DNA of 64,000 nucleotides from Tenrec ecaudatus (lineage: Eukaryota; Chordata; Mammalia; Afrosoricida; Tenrecidae). Positions 35,601 to 44,814 of this stretch are shown here, in pieces. The stretch is taken from contig NC_134535.1 of assembly GCF_050624435.1 (NCBI RefSeq), positions 125,165,731 to 125,229,730 of the forward strand, written 5' to 3'. The notes below the pieces were generated by a model that saw only the letters and a list, made by a program, of their open reading frames with translations, was not told the origin of the DNA and ran no database searches. The stretch's first letter is position 1. The number at the start of each line of letters is the position of its first letter. Position numbers and translations under genes: made by a program.

Positions 35601-38600
35601 TAAACAGGCAAGATGAACCACGCCACTCTATTAATAACTAAAACCTTTACAGAACAGCTGGACTGAGAGTAGGCTAGTGCCTGGAAACCTCTTGATGTAG
35701 AACAAATAAATCCCATGATTTTTATGGTTCAAAGTAATGGGCTGGCTCAAGGGGAGGGATATTCTAGCAGTTACATTTTTATCAGGTTGCTAGGGTTATG
35801 AGGTTTGGGGGGAACAGCACAGATGCAGATACCAATTCAAGGTCTTACAAGATAGTGTCCATTTCTTGCAAATTGGGCAGGCAGAGTTTGGGATGTCTCC
35901 AAAGAGTCAAGGTCTTTATTTGGAGAGCAGGGAGAGGGAAGAGGAGAAGGTGGGTCATCTGTCAACAGGGCTTAAAGGTAGTTTGAAACAAAATGGAGCT
36001 TCCTTAAGTCAAACTAGATTACTATAGCAGGGTCATGCACTTGCACACTTTTCTTTCTTTGAAACAGTTTTATTGACATATACTTCACATCTCATACAAC
36101 TTAAGAGTTCATTCAGATTAAAAAGAACGTGAAATTGTGTCAGTACGGGTAGACTAGAGAAACAAATTCATGGACACACATATGCGTATAAGGAAGAGGT
36201 TTATATACAAGAGCAATTGAAAATTGAGAAAATGCCTCATCCCAGTCCAGATCAAGTCTAGAAGTCTGATAATAGCTCATATGTCTGATACCAATCTATA
36301 AAGTCTACTTCAGATTCATAAAACACATGCAATGATGCCAAATGCAGGTCAATCACAGGCCAGTGGGTAGAAAGTCTTTGGGTCCAGTGGCGTTGTAAGC
36401 ATCTCAGCATTGGCGAGGGGTCGCTACGTGGCTTCTTCAGCTTCAGAGGTCTGCTTTAGGGTAGGTCCCTGTGGCTTCTCCTCAGGGATGTCTCCCAGGA
36501 AGTGAGCAGAGAGAGAGAAGTCTTCCGCCTCCAAGGAGGAATACTGGATTTCCCAGAATTCTCAGGAGAAGGTCATGTCCACACAGAGGCCTCATTTGTC
36601 AATCCAATTGACAGACTAGACTCCACTCCTTCACTCTTAATCCTCAAATTGGCAAATGATTGTATCACTAGCACAGCAATGATCCCCGCAATAGTCTTAG
36701 GACATTTTCTTCTTTCTTGTATCATTATTTGCTCCTCATTTCCCACTTTTTAAAAAAAGCAGTTTGATTGACAGATACTTTGCACATAATACGGTTTAAG
36801 CACTCAATTATATTCAGAAGAGATCTGTAATCATCACCACAATCAATTTCAGAAGTTTTCCTTCTCATACACATTGTTGTTAGCTCCCCATATCGCCCCC
36901 CACCCCCGCAACCTTCCCTCCCGTTCCTGCCACTGTCCAGTTACTGTCTCTATAGATCTACCTATCCTGGATTTCACATGAAATCATGCAAAACAAAATC
37001 ACACTGAGCAAACAAAAAAACCCAAAGCCAACAACAAGAAGAGCCACAAACAAAAAGAAAGCAGAAAATACTGAAACAACTTTAAAATGGATCAAAAGGG
37101 AAATAAAATTATAGAGTATTACATTAGAACCATACAAATCTAAAAAAAAAAAAGAACCATACAAATCTGCCATAGTTGACGCTACAGGGCTTCTGTGTGA
37201 TAGCAAGACTATGCCTTTAAGACCCTAACGTTGATCTTTCTGATAGCTGGGCACCATCTAGTTCTTCACCACACTTTGCTATAGCACTCATACCTTCAGT
37301 GATCTCTTCAAGAGGGTCAGCATCTTTTAGGGTTCTACCCAGTTCTTTCATATAATTCCTGTGAAAAAACTTAGTTGTTTTGGAAATCCCTTAAAAATAA
37401 TTTGGCATTTCAATAAAATGAGAATTTATGTTTATAGTTTCTATGCTACTTAATGATTTCAAATAGACCCAGAAGGAAAGGGAATATTTTAGTAGATATT
37501 TGTCTTTATACTTCATGATGTGAATTACTCAGTATTTCTATTTAAAAGTAATGGTTGATATTATCTCAAAGTAACTGTAGATTTGTTGGTATAATTATTA
37601 TTATTTTTTAGCAATGAGTATTTCTCTCCATAATGTATCCTGACATTCTTGATAGCTGTGTAAAATTGTATCTTGGTTTTCTACTTCTAAGTTAAAAAGT
37701 AAGATAGAAGGACCAAAGTTTTTTTTCTTCACCAAACTAAGATTTTCATTGTAGGTGATTTTTGTATTTAATTTTGAGAAATACATCATTGTTCTAATCA
37801 CCAATGGTGTTTAAAGGAAACACCAGGGCAAGTTGCATGACTATGGCTTCATAAGAGACAAGTGCTCTGCTACTCAATATTTTACCTCACATTCCCTTCA
37901 TATAAGGCAGCATTAATAAAATAAGAAATATAGTCATTCTAGTACAAAGACTGGCCAAGTAATCTGAGAAAACACCTTATAAAACCTTATAAAGACATAA
38001 AGAAAATTATAACAATACTTTGTAAATGACTTATAAAGTGGATAGTATAACATATGAATATTTAAATATGAGATATTTCAAAAACAATAAATACTTAAAG
38101 AAAAATAAAACTACTAGTCTTAATTTTGGACTATTACAGTCTATACAGATTTTGTTTTGTGTATATTGATTTTTAAATGGTGCATTTTTTTATAGAGTGA
38201 CTTAAAATTTTTACTCTTCAAAATTGTGGGCTAGAGTACGGAGTTTCTTATTACGTAATTCTTATCACTCACTATATTGTAAGGTAGGCATTTTACTGCG
38301 TTGGTCAAATTAGCTTGAATTTCATCAATTTTTAAAACAAAATCAGTTTTTTAGGGGTAATATTTTAAAAAACTTTTGTAAGACTAAATACGAAATTACA
38401 TCCTAACCAGTGCATTATTGCAGACTGAATAGGTATGGGAGGGGCAGTGAGTACACACACACACACACAGAGATTTGAATAGGATCTTTGTACATGGGCA
38501 TTTAGCTATGCGGCCAATATATCCATGAATGTGGTGGAGCATAAACTTATGGACACTTCTTAGACAAAGCCACCAGAGGGGTGGGGCTTCTTAGCTGAGG

Positions 38601-41600
38601 GACTCAGGACCATCGTCTGAGGGGACAACAAGGTCAATGTTCTGCATTCGGCTTTGGTGAGTAGGGACTGGGGGGGTTACTGGCCTCTCTCTAGCATGAC
38701 AAAAAAGAGTAATGAAGGGGAAGGCGCATGGGCACAATTAGTCGATTGGACGAGCGGACCACGTAAATCTCAGTCTTGATGACCCCGAGACCAAAGCAGC
38801 TAGATGGGGTCATTGCCATTGCCAACTGCTTGGAAAAGGATCATATTAAAGGTTCCTGGAGAGAGTGGGAGAAGAGTTGGAACTCCAAATGAAGTTTTCT
38901 GTCTGGATAGAGACTCGATGAATCCCTTAATCACCCTTCAGGTCTGGAACTGAATTCACGTCCTGGCTTCAAATTGACGCAGCATTCAGCCAAATAATAA
39001 GTCTATAAGGGGAATAATAATGCTAGTGATGTGAGCCACTTTAAAATAGTCAGTGGCTTGAGATCAAAATGGTTGTATTTGCTCAAGACCAAAGGTCAAG
39101 AGGGTGAGTCAAGCAGGATGAATGAAAGAGGAAATGAAGGGAGAAAGTGGCTGGCTGATGGTACAACCAAGGGTTACAACGAATGAGACGAGACATAATG
39201 TATATGAATCATGGCGGGTAAAACTGATTATCCGCACTAGCTTTTCATCAACATCACACAACGAGAAGCTGGATAAATGCCTCGTTACTGCAAGGTGGGT
39301 GTTGAGGTCCACATGGTCAGCCCTGACCCTGCAGGCTGGGGAGGTCTCTTTTCTGAGTGTGGGGGAAAGTCCCATTCCATACTGGACCTTCTCTAGTATC
39401 ACCTGATGGGAGTGTTGGAACCCCTTATTTCAGCACCTTACTACACCTCATTGCAGCACAGAGGGTGGACGCGCAGGCGAACCATTTATCCTTTGCTGGG
39501 GTGGAGATTTCAGTTTTTCTTATGGTTCTGGTGGTAATAGAGTGGTTATTGTTTAAGAGTTTCCTGTCTTGCCCGACGGTCTCTTTCCTGGACAGTAGGC
39601 TCCAGTCAGAATGCTCTTGTTGCCTCCCCCTCCATTTTTTACTGCCCCCCAGTGATGTTTTTAGGCCACCACATCTTCATTTCCAAGGGTCGATAAAGGG
39701 ACAAAGAAAAAAACGTAAGAACACAGCACCATGTCTCTCTTGGGGTCCAAAGTCCCCCCCAAACCTACCATTTTTACAGTCTTCTTATGCTCTTTTTGTC
39801 TACCATGTCAACGGTGTGTAGTTGTGCTTTGTGATAAGAATAGGGGAAAGGGTGTCTATTCCATGTTTGCATGTGCGAAAAATCTCTGTCGGTGCTCAAA
39901 CTTAATAATATTAACACTTTAAAAATGACTTTATTTGAGTGTTTATGTCTCTCTGCCCAATACAGGGAAAGGTTGGGTCTGCTGCCCAGAGAACTGGTTT
40001 GCATCTAATACCAGCTGCTATTTGATCCCTTCTGGATCGAACACTTGGACTGAGAGCCAGAAGACCTGCTCAGAGATGGGAGCTCACCTGCTGGTGGTCA
40101 ACACCATGGAGGAGCAGGTACTTGCTAATACACGCTGAAGCAGGAGCCCTGCCTGGGGCTTGTTCACTTCCTGGCTGAGAGGTTTCTATTGTTCTTGGAT
40201 GTTGGTGCTGTGACAGAAGGCTGTTAGGAAAAGTAAATAAGAGAGGCTCCTAAATTTTTATATTTGACAGCTCTGTTCTGGTTTAATAGAGCCTCATCCT
40301 CCAAATATGGGAGCATTTAAAATATACTGGAGCTTAGCGTGGGGAGTCCTGGTGGTGTCGTGGTTACACGTTGGTTAGCAGTTCAAAACCACCAGCTGCT
40401 TGACAGGAGAAAGACTGGACTTTCTAATCTTGTGAACTGATACGGTCTTGGAAAACCACACGTGGGTCAATATGAGTCAGTATCGACTTGATGGCAGTGA
40501 GTGAGTGGAGCTTAGTATAAGGATGAGAAAATTTCAGCCTGATATTTCTTTTACCATGAAATTGTTTTATGTATCATTAACTGCATAATAATGAGGAGGC
40601 ATTAAGTGGAATGGAGAAATAATTTGGAATCTTGAACATCACAATCAATGAGGAGAAGTGAAGTTAAACCATTTTGATATTATGAAAGAAAAATGAATTA
40701 AGTTGGTAAAAACCTTGTCATGCACAACTTTGAAGAGCACCATTGCTTTGAGAAGAACACATGGAAAGTGGATGGGAGATGAGAACTCAGTATGATCGTG
40801 GACAGACCTCTCTCTCACAGTCAGATCTTCTTAAGTGATGTATTTGGTTCTGCTGGGCTCGGCCACAGAAGTCCTGTAGTCATTTCATGGGCCTTTGGCT
40901 TTTGCTGGTTCCTCTTATTTTCTTCAAAACCCTAAGAAACTCTGTACAACCCAAGTACTCTAAAGTCTGGGTTCTTTCTTTTCTTCTCTCAGAATTTCAT
41001 CATCAAGAAGCTGGAAATATCATCTGCTTACTATGTGGGGCTGTCAGACCCAGAAGGGAAGAACCAGTGGCAATGGGTAGATGGGTCACCGTACAACGAG
41101 AGCGCCACGTGAGTACAGAACTCCATAAAGAATCCTGAAGGCTGCCCCACACTGGGCCACTCCAGCTCCTACCTCCAAAAACACAGCAGCGACAAAAACA
41201 AAAAAAAGCCTTAACAAAACAAAACCTCGTGTTTATTTGTCACTAAAGTCTGTGCTTTTAACCATATTTATATCTCTTAATAAAACAAAATATTAATATT
41301 ATAATTAATAATTTTATCATATAACAAAATACAAAATTCTGACTAGCTTAATAAAACTCCCATTTAATTTAGATAACTTTACCACCTTTGATCCTCATGC
41401 AAATGTATCAAGTATATGTGGATATTACCTAATCCCCTTTAAAAGGTAGGGGATTTGAGACTCAAGAACATTAAATTATTTGGCCAAGATAACAGGCAGT
41501 GAGTAGCAGGTGTAGAGTTCTTAACTAGTTCTCCAGACTTCAAAAGCAGTGTATGAAGAGCAAACGCTATGGATACTTGGGACCTGGAGGAAGCCCTTCC

Positions 41601-42088
41601 ATCACTTGAGGAAATGCTGCAGGTCTGGCTGTGCCCTGAGGGCAGATCAAGGATGAAGAAGCAAATGGGAGTCTCTGGGTGACTGATGGGAAGGTGTTTA
41701 ATGTGTTCTGGATTTCTTAACATATCGGAATTCTGCGTGGTGTCAGTTTACAAGGGGAATTCCAGAGACGGAGGAGAAGCTGCTTACAATTGGGGGGCCT
41801 TGCAGAAGGGGGCAGAACGAGAATGGGGCAGAAATTATTGGACCTACTCGGCCTGGATTCCACATGTTCAGCCTCAGCTCCCTAAGTCTCTAACCCTTTT
41901 CAAACACAGTGTGAAGAAGTAGTGCCATCTCTTTCCTCCCTTCCAGATTCTGGCATCATGGTGAACCCAGTAATCAAGATGAGCAGTGTGTTATGATGAA
42001 TTCTCCTAGAGGAAGCTGGGGCTGGAATGATGCCCGATGTGATAGCCCTCAAAGATCAATTTGTGAGATGAAGAAGATCTCCTTCTGA
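26051..42088 (+). CDS. CLEC4A: CLEC4A (DCIR), complete six-exon coding region
   Basis: Inhibitory type II C-type lectin receptor of dendritic and other myeloid cells. The six exons are 26051-26117, 28660-28776, 34543-34647, 39966-40117, 40993-41108 and 41947-42088. Together they give 699 nt, or 232 residues plus TGA; human CLEC4A has 237. Residues 5-10 (ITYAEV) form an ITIM that, by family knowledge, recruits SHP phosphatases when Tyr7 is phosphorylated. Residues about 41-64 are the membrane segment after Lys39-Lys40. Residues 65-99 are the stalk with one Cys (88). The lectin domain is 100-232, with Cys pairs expected as 103-114, 131-225 and 200-217. EPS (192-194) and WND (212-214) form the Ca2+/sugar site. 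N-glycan sequons lie at 111 and 182. All splice sites are GT/AG and phases agree, so the gene looks functional. I found no canonical AATAAA close to the stop. Confidence 0.95.
26118..27444 (+). other. CLEC4A intron 1, no recognised element
   Basis: AT-rich intron sequence. Some parts recall old L1 tails (26300-26560), but nothing firm. No extra exon seen. Confidence 0.5.
27445..27530 (+). mobile_element. tenrec-type L1 tail, very short
   Basis: TGATGTATGTATGGATTGTG to CCCTAATAAAATTATTAAAA: only the last about 80 bp of the 3' end. Confidence 0.8.
27545..27795 (-). mobile_element. AfroRTE 3' end, antisense
   Basis: TTAGGTGCCATCAGCTC, GACACTGCCCAGGGCTGCGCC and CAAGGATTGGTCCCTTCT match the complement of the RTE 3' module. 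Confidence 0.78.
28010..28230 (+). mobile_element. AfroSINE, diverged
   Basis: AGGTTGGCAATTTGAACTGACC and GAGCAGTTCTGCACTGCACA keep the SINE order; tail CACAGCACCAACAGCA. Confidence 0.6.
28660..28776 (+). CDS. CLEC4A: CLEC4A coding exon 2 (transmembrane)
   Basis: Acceptor CCCTTCAG and donor GTAAGT bound 117 nt, phase 1 at both ends. It encodes the rest of the cytoplasmic tail and a long Leu/Ile-rich membrane helix preceded by two lysines, fixing type II topology. An open frame runs upstream of the acceptor for about 90 nt, but that part is intronic. Confidence 0.93.
28850..29706 (-). mobile_element. tenrec-type L1 3' end with two tail units, in CLEC4A intron 2
   Basis: Perfect 16-bp target duplication (TTAGATCTTGACATTT at 28834-28849 and 29707-29722) bounds one insertion. 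Its antisense 3' end appears twice, each unit with its own T-tract (28850-28960 and 28961 onward). A CA microsatellite lies near its inner end. Long open frames here are UTR translations. Confidence 0.9.
29617..29665. repeat. (CA)n microsatellite
   Basis: About 24 CA units inside the L1 insertion. Confidence 0.95.
29800..30015 (+). mobile_element. AfroSINE
   Basis: GTGCAGTGGGTAAAGCGCTTG at the head, CATTTGAACCCACCTG for the B box, GGGTCACTATGAGTTGGAG near the end, tail GTTTGATTTGATTTGATT. Confidence 0.82.
30016..30950 (+). other. CLEC4A intron 2 segment, no recognised element
   Basis: No exon or repeat that I can name. Confidence 0.5.
30955..31400 (-). mobile_element. older tenrec/afrotherian L1 3' end, antisense
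   Basis: GGGACTCTTACAGCTCACAG, CCATCATCATTTCC and CTCATTATTGGTCCTGAGGGG follow the same 3' UTR at greater distance, so an older subfamily. Confidence 0.75.
31401..31914 (+). other. CLEC4A intron 2 segment, possible ancient repeat
   Basis: GATTCTGTGGGTTGCCAATTAG and AGCTGGGCTCACTCC resemble a widespread old mammalian repeat, but I cannot name it. Confidence 0.3.
31915..32170 (+). mobile_element. tenrec-type L1 3' end, sense
   Basis: GACAAAATAATAATAG to CCCCAATAAAATGATTATA followed by a short TA run. Confidence 0.82.
32236..32735 (+). mobile_element. solo LTR, ERVL-like family B
   Basis: Exactly 500 bp between perfect 5-bp duplications GAAGG (32231-32235 and 32736-32740). Ends CCTGTCCAACACA like its relatives at 1745 and 10714. 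Confidence 0.85.
32741..33404 (+). other. CLEC4A intron 2 segment with a GGTAATGG-like low-complexity run
   Basis: At about 33138-33216 short variants of GGTAGG, GGTAAT and GGCAAT recur as a degenerate minisatellite. Nothing else recognised. Confidence 0.5.
33405..33605 (-). mobile_element. AfroSINE, antisense
   Basis: GCCGACTCATAGTGACCCC, GGTAGAACTGCC, GTTGACCCTGCAGTTAGCAG; well preserved. Confidence 0.82.
33683..33900 (+). mobile_element. possible hAT (OposCharlie-like) fragment
   Basis: GCAGGTTCCCAAACGTAT followed by ATTGCCCCCTTTAAAAACC resembles the head of hAT elements that begin CAGTGGTTCCCAAAC. No matching right end found. Confidence 0.35.
34543..34647 (+). CDS. CLEC4A: CLEC4A coding exon 3 (stalk)
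   Basis: Lies between TTTTTCCAG and GTAAAA, 105 nt, phase 1 at both ends. It encodes FFQRYSLLL followed by a Lys-rich stalk with a single cysteine (residue 88), the position expected for the neck cysteine in this family. Some human transcripts skip the corresponding exon; because phases are equal here, skipping would also keep frame. Confidence 0.9.
34648..36044 (+). other. CLEC4A intron 3, first part, no recognised element
   Basis: AT-rich, single-copy in appearance; no additional lectin exon seen. Confidence 0.5.
36045..36130 (-). mobile_element. ancient L1 3' UTR, antisense, left part
   Basis: GTTTTATTGACATATACTTC is the antisense L1M end. It resumes in kind at 36750 beyond a solo LTR. 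Confidence 0.55.
36136..36675 (-). mobile_element. solo LTR, ERVL-like family A, in CLEC4A intron 3
   Basis: 540 bp from TGTGTCAGTACGGGTAG to CACTAGCACA. Flanking 5-mers GAAAT (36131-36135) and GCAAT (36676-36680) differ at one base. Confidence 0.78.
36750..37000 (-). mobile_element. ancient L1 3' UTR, antisense
   Basis: TTGATTGACAGATACTTTGC, ATCATCACCACAATCAATTT and CTACCTATCCTGGATTTCAC match the antisense 3' end of L1M. Confidence 0.7.
37001..37350 (-). mobile_element. older afrotherian L1 3' UTR, antisense
   Basis: CTGATAGCTGGGCACCATCT, CTTCACCACACTTTG and CTTCAGTGATC are an older version of the common 3' UTR. Confidence 0.65.
37351..38700 (+). other. CLEC4A intron 3, middle part, no recognised element
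   Basis: AT-rich; a short (CA)8 tract at about 38453. No exon seen. Confidence 0.5.
38740..39300 (+). mobile_element. older afrotherian L1 3' UTR, sense
   Basis: GATGACCCCGAGACCAAAGCAGC, then AGAGAGTGGGAGAA and GTCTGGAACTGAATTCACG, follow the 3' UTR wording of elephant-type L1. Assignment from memory. Confidence 0.45.
39966..40117 (+). CDS. CLEC4A: CLEC4A coding exon 4 (lectin domain, part 1)
   Basis: Acceptor TACAG, donor GTACTT; 152 nt, entering in phase 1 and leaving in phase 0, typical of the first lectin exon in this gene family. It begins the lectin domain with the WVCCP motif and ends with [12 protein letters not shown], the alpha-2 region. Confidence 0.94.
40345..40505 (+). mobile_element. 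AfroSINE in CLEC4A intron 4
   Basis: Starts GGGGAGTCCTGGTGGTGTCG and ends ATCGACTTGATGGCAGTGAG, both classic AfroSINE ends. Confidence 0.88.
40993..41108 (+). CDS. CLEC4A: CLEC4A coding exon 5 (lectin domain, part 2)
   Basis: Acceptor TCTCAG, donor GTGAGT; 116 nt, phase 0 to 2. It encodes [10 protein letters not shown] followed by [12 protein letters not shown], which includes the WxWxDG core and the sequon corresponding to the reported glycan site next to the EPS motif in human DCIR. Confidence 0.94.
41395..41560 (-). mobile_element. MIR SINE, antisense, in CLEC4A intron 5
   Basis: GATTTGAGACTCAAGAACATTAAATTATTTGGCC and TAACAGGCAGTGAGTAGC.. match the complement of MIR at moderate distance. 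Confidence 0.55.
41947..42088 (+). CDS. CLEC4A: CLEC4A coding exon 6 (lectin domain, part 3, stop)
   Basis: Acceptor TTCCAG; 142 nt to TGA at 42086-42088. It encodes FWHHGEPS, the Ca2+/sugar loop, then WGWNDARC and the last cysteine in ICEM, ending KKISF. The short basic-hydrophobic C-terminus is normal for CLEC4A. Confidence 0.94.
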
Positions 42089-42364
42089 AGGGAACATTCT
42101 CCAGGGACATGTGGTTAGACGGATACCCACTGTGAACGGCGCAGGTCATTTGGTTTGTTGCTTATGTTTATACATCTTCTTAAAGGGATGCCCATGGAAC
42201 TTGTCAGTTGGCTGTCACCTATGGTACTTATTATGGGATCAGTTCACACAAACGTTCATTCCTAAAGTGTACAATTTTAAGCATTTTCTGTGTTTTAGGG
42301 ACTTCCCTTTGTGGGTACATGGAAGAAGCATGACATTTCTTTCCTAATGTCTGTGTGATTCTTC

Positions 42365-42401
42365 ACTACACTTGATCTTAGCCAAAAGGTTGAGAAGCGA
42401 T
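42365..42401 (-). pseudogene. U2 snRNA 5' fragment (nt 1-37)
   Basis: The minus strand reads ATCGCTTCTCAACCTTTTGG then CTAAGATCAAGTGTAGT, the first 37 nt of U2 snRNA with two substitutions. The copy starts exactly at U2 nucleotide 1. Direct repeats TCTGTGTGA at 42350-42358 and 42404-42412 suggest retroposition of a truncated U2. Not functional: Sm site and later stems are absent. Confidence 0.85.
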
Positions 42402-42412
42402 TTTCTGTGTGA

Positions 42413-43600
42413 CTAATTACTGTTATAATTAGGGACTGATATAATTTGATGTGATTTTTTTTCCTGTCTAGATTTCTTTTTGTGGATTGGTTAAAAGCAA
42501 AAGAATCCCAATAAGTATGTTCTGTTTATCCCAGACAGATGATTACTTTTAACAAAAAGCATATTATGAAATAGTCTCATATAATGCCCATCAATTTAAG
42601 GTACATTCCAGCTTCGCTCCAGTAGACACTTTGGGCAACTTAACATTCTCTATTCAGTATTAGCATTTAGCATCAGGTACAGACAAAGAAATTGGAGATT
42701 GATCATAAGAAATTTATAATTATAGAATGAATTGAGGTCACAGCTAATGACTTGATACATAGAATTTTATTCATCAGGTATGCTGATAATTATTTTCTTT
42801 GGTTCAATTTTGTAGTTCGGTGCATGGATTCCTTCTCACAACGGGCCTCAGTGTGCTCTTGTAAACCAAAGAACTTTTACTGAAGTTCTTTCCCATCATT
42901 TCGTTCTACCACAATATAAAACACGCTGATCAGAAAGCCTGTCATTCATTGTTTGGCACAGGACTTTAGGGTTCCCATCCATGGCTATCCTTGCATAGCC
43001 GTATGCAGGCTCCTGATGGGACCCTTGAGATTATGTCTGATCTTGATGCAGCTGAACCATTCCATTGCCAACCACTTTTTTCTAAGTGTATTTTGAGATG
43101 AGTTGTTTGTATAGAGTTCTAATCTTATCCATTATAAGTAGAATTTACCAGTTTAACTCTCAGAGAGAAATTTACCCCCAAATCAGGGGAGTTTTACTTT
43201 ATGTTTATTTCAATAATATGGGGATGAATATGAAAGACAGGCCAAGAAAGCCACTTTCTTTTCTTTCTTTCTTTCTTTTCTGAGCCACTTTCTTAAAGGG
43301 CTTTGATTCACAGAACAGCCTGTGCTGGGACTGGGGTGAAACGGAGACTGGTGAATCACTGCGGGACCTCTTCCTTCTCTCTGCAGTGCATTTTATGAAT
43401 GTGGTTCAGAGCCTCTTTCCTTTAAATTCCTCACAGCACCAGTAAGTCAAAGTTGCGTGTAATAGAATTCATGTAGGATTTGTATTTAAATTCTGAAATG
43501 AATGTGAGGAACCATCACACAGAGCACTAGTCAGTTGAAAGTATTGTGAGAAATAATACAGTACTTTTAACATCATTAGGTTTGGGGGAATGAATGCATC
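42413..43600. other. region downstream of CLEC4A, no recognised element
   Basis: May hold the CLEC4A 3' UTR, but no convincing AATAAA was found, so the transcript end is left open. Confidence 0.4.
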
Positions 43601-43605
43601 ATTCC

Positions 43606-43808
43606 CTAAGGAAGCCCCGGTTGTGCAATGGTGAAGAGCTCAGCTGCTAACCCCCGAGTGGGGCGTTTGAGCTCCCCAGCTGCTCTGTCAGAGACGGATG
43701 TGAAGTCTGCCTCTGTGGAATATCTGCAGCTCTGCAAACCCTCTAGGGCAGTTCTGCCAGGTCGCTGGGAGATGGCATGCACTCAATGACTCAGTGGCAA
43801 CAACAGTA
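43606..43808 (+). mobile_element. AfroSINE
   Basis: GAAGCCCCGGTTGTGCAATGG head, AGGGCAGTTCTGCCAGGTCG middle, CTCAGTGGCAACAAC tail. Confidence 0.82.
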
Positions 43809-43824
43809 TCCCCGGCCACCCCCA

Positions 43825-44275
43825 CCCAGGGCTGCAATAACTAAGTACCAATAGCTGGGTGCTTTACACCAGCACAGGTTTATTCGCTCGTGACTTTGGA
43901 GTCCAGAGCCTGACATCCAGATGCCGGCTTGACCATGTTTTCCGAGGGCTTGGGGAAGAATCCTTCCTGGCCTCTTCCTGCTTCCGGTGATTTCTGGAAA
44001 TCCATGATATTCTTAGATTGTAGGCGCATCACCCTAGTCTCAGCCTCTGTCTACACATAACCTTCTTCCCTGTGAACCTGTCTTGTATTGTCTTCTCTTC
44101 TTACAAGAACACCTATCAAACTGGATTGAAGACTCACCCTAATCCAGTATGAATAAATCTTAATTAATTATACCCGCAAGGACTTTATTTCCTAATACGA
44201 TCATATTCACAGGTATGGGCAGTTAGGACTTAAGCATATCTTTTGGGAGGAGCACAATTCAACTCACAACAGTGT
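43825..44275 (-). mobile_element. ancient MaLR/ERVL-like LTR, antisense
   Basis: AATCCTTCCTGGCCTCTTCC, CATCACCCTAGTCTCAGCC, ACCCTAATCCAGTATGA and AGGACTTAAGCATATCTTTT are the wording of an old mammalian LTR shared with other placentals. Confidence 0.65.
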
Positions 44276-44599
44276 GCGTTATTGATTAACAAGATATAAC
44301 TGGAGCATCCTTTGAACCAATATTTTTCAAAATAATAAAAAGCACATTCAATTTTTTACTGCTTTTAAAAACATTAAAAATGATTTTTAAAGTGAGAGTA
44401 AATGAATTTCATCATCAGTGAATAAAATACCAGACTATTTCAGTATTTATTTTGTAATATAATTTAATCTGTATTCTTAATGTTGTGGGCATATCACATG
44501 AAATCCTATATATGTAATTGTCAATAAGTAAATGCTCAGCATCAGGTGTGCATATGTTATGTTATTTATTATTGTCACAATGTGAAACCATTATTTTAG

Positions 44600-44798
44600 A
44601 AGCAAGTTCCCAGGTGGTACAAATGGTTTGCACTCGACTCTTAACTTTAAGTTTGACAGTTCAAGTCCGCTTAGTGGTGCCAAGGAATAAAGGCCTGACA
44701 ATCTTCTCTGTAAAGGATACAGCCAAGAAGACCCCGTGGAGCAGTTCTGTGCTACAACGCATGGGGTCACCGTGAGCTAAAACCAACTAGATAAGAAT
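44600..44798 (+). mobile_element. AfroSINE
   Basis: TCCCAGGTGGTACAAATGG head, AAGAAGACCCCGTGGAGCAG middle, GGTCACCGTGAGCTAAAACC end. An L1 inserted just after it. Confidence 0.8.
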
Positions 44799-44814
44799 CC
44801 AGAAGGTGAATCTT

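Noticed and set aside
39122-39821. overlapping frames of 90-150 codons before CLEC4A exon 4
   Set aside because: Present on both strands in the same interval and without domains; likely chance frames in old repeat sequence.
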